Positions 52,180 to 60,731 of a stretch of DNA of 64,000 nucleotides are shown here, piece after piece (the stretch's first letter is position 1; each line of letters starts with the position of its first letter). Location of the stretch: contig NZ_JTAM01000002.1 of the NCBI RefSeq assembly GCF_000812565.1, forward strand, positions 1 through 64,000. The letters run 5' to 3'. The position numbers and the translations under genes are program-made. The notes under the pieces were generated by a model that was given only the letters and a program-made list of their open reading frames with translations, was not told the DNA's origin and ran no database searches. Source of the DNA: Flammeovirga sp. OC4 (lineage in GTDB: Bacteria > Bacteroidota > Bacteroidia > Cytophagales > Flammeovirgaceae).

Positions 52180-54284
52180 TACATAAATCCGAATGGTTTA
52201 TTGGAAGACTTTTTCTTTGAAGAAGGTTTCGTTTTGGTATTTTCCATCATATAATCCAATCCTGATGGAGGCATTGCAAACTCCACATCCAAATCATTGG
52301 CGATTTTTATGACACTTCGAATGATTTCATGTCTAAAGTGAAGTTCATCACTCCAAGTAGGAGCTTCGAAGAAAATGTAAAATAAAATATCATAAGAGTA
52401 GAGTCCTATATTGTTGAGGTTGACCACAAAAAAGTCCTTACGAGTATGAGGATGGTTTCTGATTACTTCCTTTAGCCTTTCAACAAATTCATCCAATTGA
52501 TCTGGCTTAGTTTCATAACTTACTCTCAAATAGGTTTTATATCTTCTAAAGACCCTCATACCCATATTATCGATTGTGAAATCTGCCATTCTACTGTTCG
52601 GAATTGAGACAACAGAGTTTTCAAAGGTTCTAATTCTAGTTGAACGAAGACCAATTTGTTCTACAGAGCCACTTACACCATCTGTTTTTACCCAATCACC
52701 AATCACGAAAGGTCTATCCATAAAGATCATGATTGAACCAAATAAGTTTTTAATGGTATCTTGAGCGGCTAAGGCTACAGCAACACCACCAATTGACAAA
52801 CCAGTCAGTAAGCCCGAAATATCATATCCTAATGCACTTACAGTGAAAACTAATCCGATAAGAATTACCAATAATTTGGCGGTCATGCCAAAGAAAGGAG
52901 CAAAACCTCTTTGAATTTGATCATCTCTTTCGTTCGCTTTTCTCAACCAAAGTTGCACCCACAAGTCAATCATATTGTAGAAAAAGCGTATCACTTGGTA
53001 GATACTATAGACCTTTAGAGCAATGATCACATATTGTAACTCTTGGATTGTAAGTTCCAAACTCGGAGAAATGAGTCGGTAATAATAGAGGATAACAATC
53101 ATCATCCCCGACTTGATCATATTTTGAGTGTACCTACTTTCGTCTTTTGATTTAGGTATCCAGGAAACGACCCACATGATGGCCGATGAAATGAGCATTA
53201 CGGCAAGCCAAGCAGCAATAATCATTGCCACCATACTTGTAATTTGCCACAATTCTAATCCCATTATTTCTTCTCTGGCATAGTTTCCTAACGGCTTACG
53301 AAGTATACTGCCTACTGTTTCTAACCCTTCTTTACCAATAGGGAAAACTTGTCGGTGCTTGTTTTCGATCAGTTCAATACTAGACTCAGAAAACATCCAT
53401 TTTCCTTTGAAGTTTTCAAGGTAAAAATCAGGAAGCTGTTTATCGAGTACGTAAATTTCTTTATTATGACGAGTAGAATCCCTGTAATTGGGTTCTTCAG
53501 GGATATCTTCAATTTCAATCCAAAGCCCAAGTCCATCATATATTTGTTTTAATTGTATGGCTAGAGTAATACGTTCTTCAAGTGATAGGTCTACACTCTC
53601 AAATACTTTCGCTGCAATTTCAGGGTGGTAGTTATTATCTTGTTGAAAACCAAAGAAAGTAGTTACAGCATCTTTTGGTGTACTGATGTTGAACTTGATA
53701 TTTGGTTTTTGAACAATTGGCGTTTCTTTTTTAGGCGAAGGCTTACGAATAGTAATTTCTTTTCCCGTTGAGTCTTTTGACGTAACATCTACGCTGTCCG
53801 GTTTGTCATTTTGTGGTCTTCGGGGAGGAATTGCGGCAGGGTAATATCTTCTAAATACAATATTAATTTCTCTGACGGACTTAGGGGAATAAAGCCAGCT
53901 AGAGCCTTCTTTGATTAAATAAATCTCTGGAATGTCTTCAAAAATGGTATAAATCTGATCACCATCTTCGTTTTTATAATTCCTTCTATTAGAGATATCA
54001 CTAAGGTCTAACTCTCCATGTTTATCATAGATTTGTTTTAATTTTATGGCTAACCCTATTTTTTGTTCAATAGTATAATCATCACCACCAAGTGTTTTGG
54101 CTGCCACCTCAGGGTTATATGCTCCTGACGAGGGACTTAAATACCCTAAATGAGAAACAATTGTTTTGTAGGGGGACTTCGTACTGAATTTTAAATTATT
54201 AAATTGAGCATTCGAAACAGTGGAAAACATGAGGAATATAATTCCTAAGACGATCGAACAACTATAAGACTTTTTGAATACCAT
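52179..54284 (-). CDS. MscS-family mechanosensitive ion channel
   Basis: Large member of 701 residues. A signal peptide (1-26) leads a periplasmic domain of about 300 residues made of two related halves (SPYKTIVSHLGYLSPSSGAYNPEVAAKTL and TPKDAVTTFFGFQQDNNYHPEIAAKVF). Then four to five membrane spans (about 340-520) follow, with the pore helix LLTGLSIGGVAVALAAQDTIKNLFGS (MscS TM3) and the cytosolic beta/alpha domain (FVIGDWVKTDGVSGSVEQIGLRSTRIRTFENSVVSIPNSRM). It should open on osmotic downshift. Its ATG is four bases from the start of the glycosyltransferase gene on the other strand. Confidence 0.92.
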   Translation of the reverse strand: MVFKKSYSCSIVLGIIFLMFSTVSNAQFNNLKFSTKSPYKTIVSHLGYLSPSSGAYNPEVAAKTLGGDDYTIEQKIGLAIKLKQIYDKHGELDLSDISNRRNYKNEDGDQIYTIFEDIPEIYLIKEGSSWLYSPKSVREINIVFRRYYPAAIPPRRPQNDKPDSVDVTSKDSTGKEITIRKPSPKKETPIVQKPNIKFNISTPKDAVTTFFGFQQDNNYHPEIAAKVFESVDLSLEERITLAIQLKQIYDGLGLWIEIEDIPEEPNYRDSTRHNKEIYVLDKQLPDFYLENFKGKWMFSESSIELIENKHRQVFPIGKEGLETVGSILRKPLGNYAREEIMGLELWQITSMVAMIIAAWLAVMLISSAIMWVVSWIPKSKDESRYTQNMIKSGMMIVILYYYRLISPSLELTIQELQYVIIALKVYSIYQVIRFFYNMIDLWVQLWLRKANERDDQIQRGFAPFFGMTAKLLVILIGLVFTVSALGYDISGLLTGLSIGGVAVALAAQDTIKNLFGSIMIFMDRPFVIGDWVKTDGVSGSVEQIGLRSTRIRTFENSVVSIPNSRMADFTIDNMGMRVFRRYKTYLRVSYETKPDQLDEFVERLKEVIRNHPHTRKDFFVVNLNNIGLYSYDILFYIFFEAPTWSDELHFRHEIIRSVIKIANDLDVEFAMPPSGLDYMMENTKTKPSSKKKSSNKPFGFM

Positions 54285-54291
54285 ATATATG
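54282..54291. promoter_or_regulatory. Palindrome holding two divergent start codons
   Basis: The ten bases catatatatg form a perfect palindrome that contains the ATG of the MscS gene (minus strand) and that of the glycosyltransferase gene (plus strand), four bases apart. There is no space for 5' leaders or promoters between them. Confidence 0.6.
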
Positions 54292-55260
54292 CAGAATACC
54301 CCTTTAGTTACTATTATATGTTTGAGTTTTAATCACGCACCCTTTATTGAAGATGCATTAGCATCTATTGCTCATCAAACTTATCAAAATATTGAAACGA
54401 TAATTATTGATGATGGAAGTACGGATCAATCTGTAAATAAAATTACTACTTCATTACAAAAATACAATCTTCAAGCAAAATTTATTGCTTTACCACAAAA
54501 CATTGGGAATTGTAAAGCCTTTAATATTGGATTAATAGAAGCGAAGGGGAAATATATTATTGATTTTGCGGCAGATGATCTTCTTCTTAAGGATAGAGTG
54601 AAAGACGATGTATCGGTATTAGAAACAAAAGAGAAAAGTTATGGAGCGGTATTTTCGGATGTAGTGTCCATTAATGAACAGGGACAGCTATTGACCTCAT
54701 CCTATTTTAAAAGAAACTCAGACGGTGTGCTATTGGAAGAAGTGAAAGAAGGTGATGTATATGAGAGAATATTAAGAAATCCACCCTTGTTTGGAGCACC
54801 CAGTATCACATTTAGAACTTCAACCTTGAAGGAACTTGGTGGGTATGATGAGACGCTTGCTTATGAGGATTATGATATTTGGATCAGGTTATCAAGAAAT
54901 CATCAATTTGCTTTTTATGACAAAGTCAATACCTATAAGCGAAAGGTCAAGTCATCACTTTCTCAAAATTTTTATAAAAGAAGGGGAAATGAACTCTTAA
55001 AATCCACTTTTAAAATTTGTCTAAAGGCTCGTCAATTGAATCAAAATAAAGCCGAAGATCAGTCACTTTCAAAATCAATAGCTTATCATCAGAGGTTAGC
55101 GTATTACACTGAAAATTTTTATCGCTCAAAAACCTATTTTTTCTTATTACGAAAAATGAAAAATCCCACATTTCAGGATTATGTGTTTTTTTACTTTTCA
55201 AAAATGAGATTAAAAGTATTCCCTATTTATCAGTACTATTTGAAGTACATCCAGCGATAA
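54289..55260 (+). CDS. Glycosyltransferase family 2
   Basis: GT-A enzyme of 323 residues. The start at ATG 54289 gives MQNTPLVTIICLSFNHAPFIEDAL, the typical first strand and helix. A TTG at 54274 in the same frame would lie inside the opposite gene and is less likely. IIIDDGSTDQS and DFAADDLLL hold the nucleotide- and metal-binding acidic residues, and GGYDETLAYEDYDIWIRLSR is the C-terminal acceptor-side motif. It transfers a sugar to a surface polysaccharide or protein; no partner genes lie beside it. It shares a palindromic start region with the divergent MscS gene. Confidence 0.88.
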   Translation: MQNTPLVTIICLSFNHAPFIEDALASIAHQTYQNIETIIIDDGSTDQSVNKITTSLQKYNLQAKFIALPQNIGNCKAFNIGLIEAKGKYIIDFAADDLLLKDRVKDDVSVLETKEKSYGAVFSDVVSINEQGQLLTSSYFKRNSDGVLLEEVKEGDVYERILRNPPLFGAPSITFRTSTLKELGGYDETLAYEDYDIWIRLSRNHQFAFYDKVNTYKRKVKSSLSQNFYKRRGNELLKSTFKICLKARQLNQNKAEDQSLSKSIAYHQRLAYYTENFYRSKTYFFLLRKMKNPTFQDYVFFYFSKMRLKVFPIYQYYLKYIQR

Positions 55261-55337
55261 ATTTGATTTGCTTATCAACTTTATGAAATAACTCATGTAA
55301 GCTAAATCATATTGAGATTTATTTTTACTTTTGTGGA

Positions 55338-56081
55338 ATGAAAACCAAACAAATAAACCTACTTTTCGCCATCCTTACTTTTTTTGTGATAGGGTGTGGA
55401 CCAAGTTCATCAGAACTTACTAATCAAGGAAAACAAAAACTTGCAGCTGGTAAATTCAAAGAGGCCGTTTCGTTATTTGATGCCGCTATAAAAGAAGATG
55501 CTAATAATATGGATGCCTACAATGCAAGAGGTTATGCACATATGTCTTTAGAAGAATACAGCAAGGCCAATGATGATTTTACGTTAGCAATTGAATTATA
55601 CAAACAGACCGAGGCCGATGTTCCAGATGCTTACAAATACTTTTATAATAGAGGAAATGTCAGACGAATGACAAGAGATCCCGAAGGAGCCATTAATGAT
55701 TACACTCAAGCTATTCAGTTAGATTCAACAATTTATGACATCTATTTGAATAGAGCATTTGTAAATGTAGAGGTTGTTGGTCTAGCTTCAGCATTAAAAG
55801 ATTTCAAAAAAGCGGAAGTATTATCGAAAGGTCAAGATAAAAGAGTATTTTTACATCAGGCCAGAGTGTTAATGTTAACAGAGCGTTTTGAAGATGCTAT
55901 ATTAAATTTTGACAAAGCTATTGCATTAGATGATAAATATGCTGAAGCCTACTATTATAAAGCTTTAGCAATAAGTGGTACAACTGGAAAAGCAGACGAA
56001 CGAGTATGTAAAATGCTTTCAATGGCCGAAGCACTTGGATATGCTCAAGCAACCGCAGCACTACAGAAATACTGCGAATAA
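55338..56081 (+). CDS. TPR lipoprotein
   Basis: 247 residues with a lipoprotein signal (lipobox VIGC, Cys at residue 20). The rest is four to five TPR units (AAGKFKEAVSLFDAAIKEDANNMDAYNARGYAHMS and similar; ERFEDAILNFDKAIALDDKYAEAYYYKALA). A TACTTTTG box (TAnnTTTG) ends four bases before the ATG, so the mRNA may be nearly leaderless. The response regulator gene starts eight bases after the stop. A scaffold role at a membrane is likely. Confidence 0.82.
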   Translation: MKTKQINLLFAILTFFVIGCGPSSSELTNQGKQKLAAGKFKEAVSLFDAAIKEDANNMDAYNARGYAHMSLEEYSKANDDFTLAIELYKQTEADVPDAYKYFYNRGNVRRMTRDPEGAINDYTQAIQLDSTIYDIYLNRAFVNVEVVGLASALKDFKKAEVLSKGQDKRVFLHQARVLMLTERFEDAILNFDKAIALDDKYAEAYYYKALAISGTTGKADERVCKMLSMAEALGYAQATAALQKYCE

Positions 56082-56089
56082 ATGACTAT

Positions 56090-57445
56090 ATGAATTCACC
56101 TGAACTAAAAATATTTGCTTTAGAGGATAATGCCGTTTTTTCTAAAATGCTTCATTATATCCTCTCAATGGATGATGATCATGACGTAAAAATGTTTATC
56201 AACGGAAGAGACCTTCTCTACGCTTTGGATGAAAACCCATCAGTGATTACTGTCGACTATTCTTTACCGGATATGACAGGAGAGGAGGTGATTCTAAAAA
56301 TTAAAGCAAAATTACCTCAGGTGCCAATTATTGTTATTTCTGGTCAAAACGATATTCAGACGGCGGTAAGTCTTTTTAAATTAGGTGTTTATGATTACAT
56401 CACTAAAGAAGAAGACATTAGAGAACGACTACTGAATGCTTTAAATAAAATCAAAACGAAGCAGTCTTTAGAAGAAGAAGTTCAAACACTACGTCAGGAA
56501 CTTTCTAACAAATATGAATTTGATAATTCTATTATTGGTAATAGTACACCAATGAAGAAAGTTTTTCAGATGCTCCATAAAACCAAAAATAACAATATCA
56601 CTGTTTCTATTACAGGTGAAACAGGAACGGGTAAGGAAGTGATTGCAAAAGCGATCCATTATAATTCAAATAGAAAAAATAAACCCTTTGTGGCAGTCAA
56701 TATTGCGGCCATTCCAACTTCATTATTGGAGAGTGAATTATTTGGGCATGAAAAAGGCTCATTTACAGGAGCAATTGCTAAAAGGGTAGGAAAGTTTGAA
56801 GAAGCCAATGGAGGAACCATCTTCCTCGATGAAATTGGCGAAATGGATATAAACCTACAAGCCAAATTACTGAGAGTAATTCAGGAAAGAGAGGTAGTGC
56901 GTATTGGTGGCAATAAGGTGTTGAAATTGGATGTGAGAATTATTACAGCCACGCACCGTGACCTTTCACTTCGTATGAATGAAAAACTATTCCGCGAAGA
57001 CCTCTATTATAGGTTGTTGGGCTTACCAATACATTTACCTCCGTTGAGAGAAAGAGAAAATGACGTGATTTTGATTGCAAAGTTTCTTGCAGATCAGTTT
57101 ACAAAGGCAAATGGTATGCAAAAGCTTACATTTACAAAAGAAGCCAAAGAGAAATTACTCAATTATCATTTTCCTGGAAACATCAGAGAATTGAAAGCAA
57201 TAGTGGAGCTTTCTGCGGTTATGTGTGATCATGATATTATATCAGACACTGATATTCAGTTCTCTTCATCACAAGATATAAACACTTTATTGAACAAAGA
57301 CCTTACATTAAAGGAGTATACTTTCGAAATTATTCGTAGCTTTATGGATCGATATCATGATAATGTTGCTACCGTAGCAAAAAAGTTAGATATCGGTAAA
57401 GTAACCATCTATCGTTATTTAAAAGAGATGGATACCAATAGCTAA
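56090..57445 (+). CDS. Sigma-54-dependent response regulator (NtrC type)
   Basis: 451 residues in three domains: receiver (1-120) with phosphate-accepting Asp56 in TVDYSLPD and the acidic pair LEDN; AAA+ domain (about 145-380) with Walker A GETGTGKE, GSFTGAIAKR (the sigma-54 contact loop, here GSFTGA in place of GAFTGA), Walker B GGTIFLDEIGEM and the arginine-finger region LREDLYYRL; and a C-terminal Fis-type helix-turn-helix (NVATVAKKLDIGKVTIYRYLKEM). It turns on sigma-54 promoters when phosphorylated. No histidine kinase is next to it, but an Hpt protein gene follows at 57538, so it may sit at the end of a phosphorelay. Confidence 0.93.
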   Translation: MNSPELKIFALEDNAVFSKMLHYILSMDDDHDVKMFINGRDLLYALDENPSVITVDYSLPDMTGEEVILKIKAKLPQVPIIVISGQNDIQTAVSLFKLGVYDYITKEEDIRERLLNALNKIKTKQSLEEEVQTLRQELSNKYEFDNSIIGNSTPMKKVFQMLHKTKNNNITVSITGETGTGKEVIAKAIHYNSNRKNKPFVAVNIAAIPTSLLESELFGHEKGSFTGAIAKRVGKFEEANGGTIFLDEIGEMDINLQAKLLRVIQEREVVRIGGNKVLKLDVRIITATHRDLSLRMNEKLFREDLYYRLLGLPIHLPPLRERENDVILIAKFLADQFTKANGMQKLTFTKEAKEKLLNYHFPGNIRELKAIVELSAVMCDHDIISDTDIQFSSSQDINTLLNKDLTLKEYTFEIIRSFMDRYHDNVATVAKKLDIGKVTIYRYLKEMDTNS

Positions 57446-57537
57446 AATTCAATCGATAATTGAACTACTTTTATAACTAATCTTCATAAATGTAATTTTT
57501 GTAGATTAATGCTAATTAGTGTGTTTATTTAAAAATC

Positions 57538-57885
57538 ATGGAAAATTCTAGAGTAGATTTGTCATACCTTGAGACATTTTCAGGTGGAGACAAAATACTG
57601 ATAGCAGAGATGATGGAACGTTTTGTACTTGATGCCCCTAGTCAACTCAGTAGTGTCGAGGACAGTATCGACCAAGAAGACTGGAAGTCTGCGTATAAAA
57701 ACCTTCATAACTTCAAGTCTACTCTTAACTTCATTGCTATTCAGGAGATCAAAGATCAAGTATTGGTGATGGAGAAGATTGCAAAAGAAGAGACATCTGT
57801 GAGTACATTAAAAGAGAAGTACAAAATACTTTTTAACGAGTGCAAGCTATTAGTTGAAGAAATTAAAGAAACTTTATCACAGTAA
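57538..57885 (+). CDS. Hpt (histidine phosphotransfer) domain protein
   Basis: 115 residues made of a four-helix Hpt domain with phosphate-carrying His57 in NLHNFKSTLNFIA. Such proteins pass phosphate between a hybrid kinase and a response regulator. The gene lies 92 bases after the NtrC-type regulator and is a logical partner of it. The kinase is not in the window. Confidence 0.85.
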   Translation: MENSRVDLSYLETFSGGDKILIAEMMERFVLDAPSQLSSVEDSIDQEDWKSAYKNLHNFKSTLNFIAIQEIKDQVLVMEKIAKEETSVSTLKEKYKILFNECKLLVEEIKETLSQ

Positions 57886-57978
57886 AACTAATTCCTCCCT
57901 TTTATTCTTACATTAGAGTAGAAGGGATTTTTGTTTTAATAAATCTTATCAAAAGGTGTGCTTTATTATAGTTTGTGA

Positions 57979-57986
57979 TATATTTG
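57979..57986 (+). promoter_or_regulatory. -7 promoter box of the MATE gene
   Basis: TATATTTG matches TAnnTTTG. A start near 57993 would give a leader of over 200 bases. Confidence 0.45.
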
Positions 57987-57992
57987 CCTTCC

Positions 57993-58214
57993 GAAAAAAT
58001 AGAAGTGTGTAAATTGTTTAAATTTCTCTTAATCAGAGAAATCATACATGCTTTGAATATAGATTTTCTAAACAACGACTTTATTATCTTGTGGAATGCT
58101 AGTTAAGTTTTTCACCTTAAAGCCCAGCTGTTCAGCTGCCAAAATAACTAAGCAGGAGAGGTAATAAAGGGGAAGGTCTCGTCTGTTTCAATTCAATTTT
58201 TAAAAATTAAGAAA
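57993..58214 (+). promoter_or_regulatory. Structured 5' leader of the MATE gene, riboswitch candidate
   Basis: The part at 58098-58185 can fold into an outer stem (gctagtta / taactaagc, one bulge) around a hairpin cagct-gttc-agctg, followed by a second arm (cag-gaga / tctc-gt-ctg) with a purine-rich loop (ggtaataaaggggaagg). Long structured leaders before MATE exporters are riboswitches in some other bacteria. It does not match any class I know. Confidence 0.3.
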
Positions 58215-59597
58215 ATGCAATTGAAAAGACATTGGAAGGAATACAACCCTCTATTCTCAACAATTTTAAAACTCGGTTGGCCTGTAATTTTAGCCCAAGT
58301 AGGTCAAATCTCTGTAGGATTAGTAGACAACATGATCATTGGTCAACTTGGTAGAACACCATTGGCGGCAGCATCGTTTTCGAACACTATCTTCAACTTA
58401 GTCCTACTTTTTGGTATGGGCTTTACCTTTATTCTAACCCCCAAAATTGGGGAGGCAATAGGACTTAACAATTATAAGAAGGCAACGAGCGCACTCAAAA
58501 ACAGTTTTATGGCTAATGGAATATTGTCATTGCTATTGCTGGTATTATTAGTAGTGCTCTATTTCTATATGCCCTATATGGGACAGCCTGAAACAATTAT
58601 TGCCTCATCTCAAGCTTATTTGATCATTTTGATGATCTCTTTGATTCCACAGATGATTTTCTTGACTTTCAAACAACTCTTTGAAGGAATTGGAGACACT
58701 AAGATGGGGATGAAAATTACCTTAGTGGGTAATGTAGTAAACATTATTGGCGACTTTATTTTTGTCTTTGGTTTATTTGGAGCACCAAAAATGGGATTGA
58801 TAGGAGCTGGTGTAGGAACGCTTTTAGCAAGACTTACAATGGCAGGAGGTGCAATTTATGTTTTTTATGCTTACGAGAAATACAACGCTTTTGCCTCACT
58901 GTTCAATGAAGTAAAATGCACACTGCAAGAGGTGAAGGAGTTTTTTACAAATGGTGTTCCTATGGCTTTTCAACTATTGATGGAAAGTGCAGCTTTTTCC
59001 ATTTCTACAATCATGATGGGATGGATTTCGGAAGTAGGATTAGCCGCTCATCAAGTAGCCATAAGTTTGAGTACACTTGGGTTTATGGTATATCAAGGAA
59101 TCGGAGCAGCAACAGGTATACTGGTAAGCCAAAGTTTCGGTAAAAGAGATTTTAAAGAGGTGAAAAAAGTGACTTATGCCTCGCTAATTATTGTGGTATT
59201 GATGTCTTTTGGAGCCGTGATATTTTTCCTTACAGGAAGATCTTGGATGCCGCATTTATTTACAGATGATCAAGAAGTAATACAATTTGCACAGTTATTT
59301 ATGATTTGGCTGGCCTCTTATCAGACCTTTGACGCCATAGAAATTGCCTACGCTGGAGCATGTAGAGGATTGCACGATTTTAAAGTACCGATGTGGTTTA
59401 TCTTCTCTTCTTACTTTATCATCGCAATTCCTTTTTCTTATATGTGTGCATTCCATTGGGGACAAGGTGAGCAAGGTATTTGGATGGGGTTCCCATTAGG
59501 ATTAGGTATTATATGTTTATTCTTTGTAAAAAGATTCAGCCACAGACTCAAAAAAGTGGAAGAACAACATATTCCTTTTGAAAGAAAAATTGCTTAA
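58215..59597 (+). CDS. MATE-family multidrug/toxin exporter
   Basis: Inner-membrane exporter with 12 spans in two halves (460 residues). It has the family motifs: LGWPVILAQVGQISVGLVDNMIIGQLG in the first span pair, LFEGIGDTKMGMKI and the corresponding AYAGACRGLHDFKVPMWF in the second half. It uses a Na+ or H+ gradient to push out cationic drugs or metabolites. The leader (57993-58214) may sense its substrate. It is followed by a terminator at 59606. Confidence 0.93.
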   Translation: MQLKRHWKEYNPLFSTILKLGWPVILAQVGQISVGLVDNMIIGQLGRTPLAAASFSNTIFNLVLLFGMGFTFILTPKIGEAIGLNNYKKATSALKNSFMANGILSLLLLVLLVVLYFYMPYMGQPETIIASSQAYLIILMISLIPQMIFLTFKQLFEGIGDTKMGMKITLVGNVVNIIGDFIFVFGLFGAPKMGLIGAGVGTLLARLTMAGGAIYVFYAYEKYNAFASLFNEVKCTLQEVKEFFTNGVPMAFQLLMESAAFSISTIMMGWISEVGLAAHQVAISLSTLGFMVYQGIGAATGILVSQSFGKRDFKEVKKVTYASLIIVVLMSFGAVIFFLTGRSWMPHLFTDDQEVIQFAQLFMIWLASYQTFDAIEIAYAGACRGLHDFKVPMWFIFSSYFIIAIPFSYMCAFHWGQGEQGIWMGFPLGLGIICLFFVKRFSHRLKKVEEQHIPFERKIA

Positions 59598-59605
59598 AGA
59601 TATTG

Positions 59606-59636
59606 AGGTCTGAAATGAAAGTTTCAGGCCTTTTTT
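59606..59636 (+). terminator. Terminator of the MATE gene
   Basis: Stem aggtctgaaa / tttcaggcct with one G-U, then six T. Confidence 0.8.
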
Positions 59637-59650
59637 GTAATCTGTTTTTT

Positions 59651-59658
59651 TATCTTTG
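59651..59658 (+). promoter_or_regulatory. -7 promoter box of the 59682 gene
   Basis: TATCTTTG fits TAnnTTTG and overlaps a possible GTG start (59658), which makes ATG 59682 the more likely start. Confidence 0.5.
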
Positions 59659-59681
59659 TGAGTATAGGTAAACTATTAGTT

Positions 59682-60197
59682 ATGGATTTCTATTTTAAAC
59701 TTAAACATTGGCAAGTATTTTCTATTCAAGTTATTGGATTAGTACTATTGTATGTGTCATTTTCAGACCCTTTTCTGACTAAAGTTGTTCATTCTGTTTC
59801 TTTTCTTTTGATTCATCTTTGGGTAATTATTATTGGTTTAGAAACAAATAACTATGTTTCCGAGGCGGAGGAAAAAAGTAATGCCTTTTTTCTTATAAAT
59901 GTTATGTTGGTTATTGGCGTTTATATCTTTTTGATAATGTCTGGAATTAATAATGTCACCTTGACTGGATGGTATGCATTAATAGGTTTTTATTTCATTT
60001 TTGCATTTCTTCAAATTTATATTTTTGGAGCAAATTCTTTAAATAGACTCTATAGATCCGCAGGTAGAAAAGAAGTAGAATCTTCAATATCATTATTTTT
60101 TATGTTACTATTTTGGCCTGTAGGAATTTGGGCCATTCAACCAAAACTTAATAGAGTTGTTGAAAAAATAGAATTGAAAGAAAGTGAGGAAGCTTAA
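59682..60197 (+). CDS. Hypothetical membrane protein
   Basis: 171 residues with four to five hydrophobic spans (about 10-28, 36-53, 71-90, 96-117 and 139-155). The start at ATG 59682 is chosen because the upstream GTG overlaps a promoter box. The Trp/Pro pattern of the last span (FMLLFWPVGIWAIQPKLN) may be a family mark, but I do not recognise it. The DinB gene follows after 34 bases. Confidence 0.6.
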   Translation: MDFYFKLKHWQVFSIQVIGLVLLYVSFSDPFLTKVVHSVSFLLIHLWVIIIGLETNNYVSEAEEKSNAFFLINVMLVIGVYIFLIMSGINNVTLTGWYALIGFYFIFAFLQIYIFGANSLNRLYRSAGRKEVESSISLFFMLLFWPVGIWAIQPKLNRVVEKIELKESEEA

Positions 60198-60231
60198 TTT
60201 TTTTAATTCTAGGGATAATCATTGACTAATT

Positions 60232-60678
60232 ATGAAGAACATCACAACAAAACTGGAACAACTTGTTCACCAAGGTGTTGAATTTTTATCTAAAGCCTCA
60301 GTATTGGACTTGACAACAAAGACAAGTCCTGAGAAGTGGTCAAAAAAAGAAATTTTAGGTCATCTTATTGATTCGGGGGTGAATAACCTTCAGCGATTTA
60401 CTGAAATTCAATTTGAAAATAAACCTTTCAAAATAGTAAGTTACAAGCAAGATGAGTTAGTAAAAGCAAATGATTATCAGAATGCCGATATTATGGAACT
60501 GCTTGCTTTTTGGAAAGCAATAAATAATAGGATTAAAATAATGATGGAAAAGCAGACTTCTGAAACATTGGCTTATCCTATTTTGCTTGGGAATGAAGAA
60601 GTAAAAGATTTAGAGTTTTTGATGAAAGATTATGTAGTGCATTTGGAACATCATCTTCATCAAATTATAGATAACTAG
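60232..60678 (+). CDS. DinB-family protein
   Basis: 148 residues forming a four-helix DinB-like bundle (DinB_2 type). The metal-binding histidines can be placed in LGHLIDSGVNNLQRF (first) and DYVVHLEHHLHQI near the end (second and third). Members of this family are often metal-dependent transferases for thiols such as bacillithiol, but many are unassigned. It follows a membrane protein gene and ends before a terminator at 60689. Confidence 0.85.
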   Translation: MKNITTKLEQLVHQGVEFLSKASVLDLTTKTSPEKWSKKEILGHLIDSGVNNLQRFTEIQFENKPFKIVSYKQDELVKANDYQNADIMELLAFWKAINNRIKIMMEKQTSETLAYPILLGNEEVKDLEFLMKDYVVHLEHHLHQIIDN

Positions 60679-60688
60679 AACAAAAAAT

Positions 60689-60727
60689 ACCCTTGCAGTT
60701 TTGAAGAATTGCAAGGGTCTTTTTTTA
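60689..60727. terminator. Terminator between convergent genes
   Basis: Stem acccttgca / tgcaagggt, then seven T on the plus side and a run of A on the other. Confidence 0.8.
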
Positions 60728-60731
60728 GCTT

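Noticed and set aside
58098-58185. Known riboswitch classes (TPP, lysine, FMN, cobalamin, guanidine types)
   Set aside because: None of the fixed core sequences that I know fit; only an unclassified structured leader is reported.
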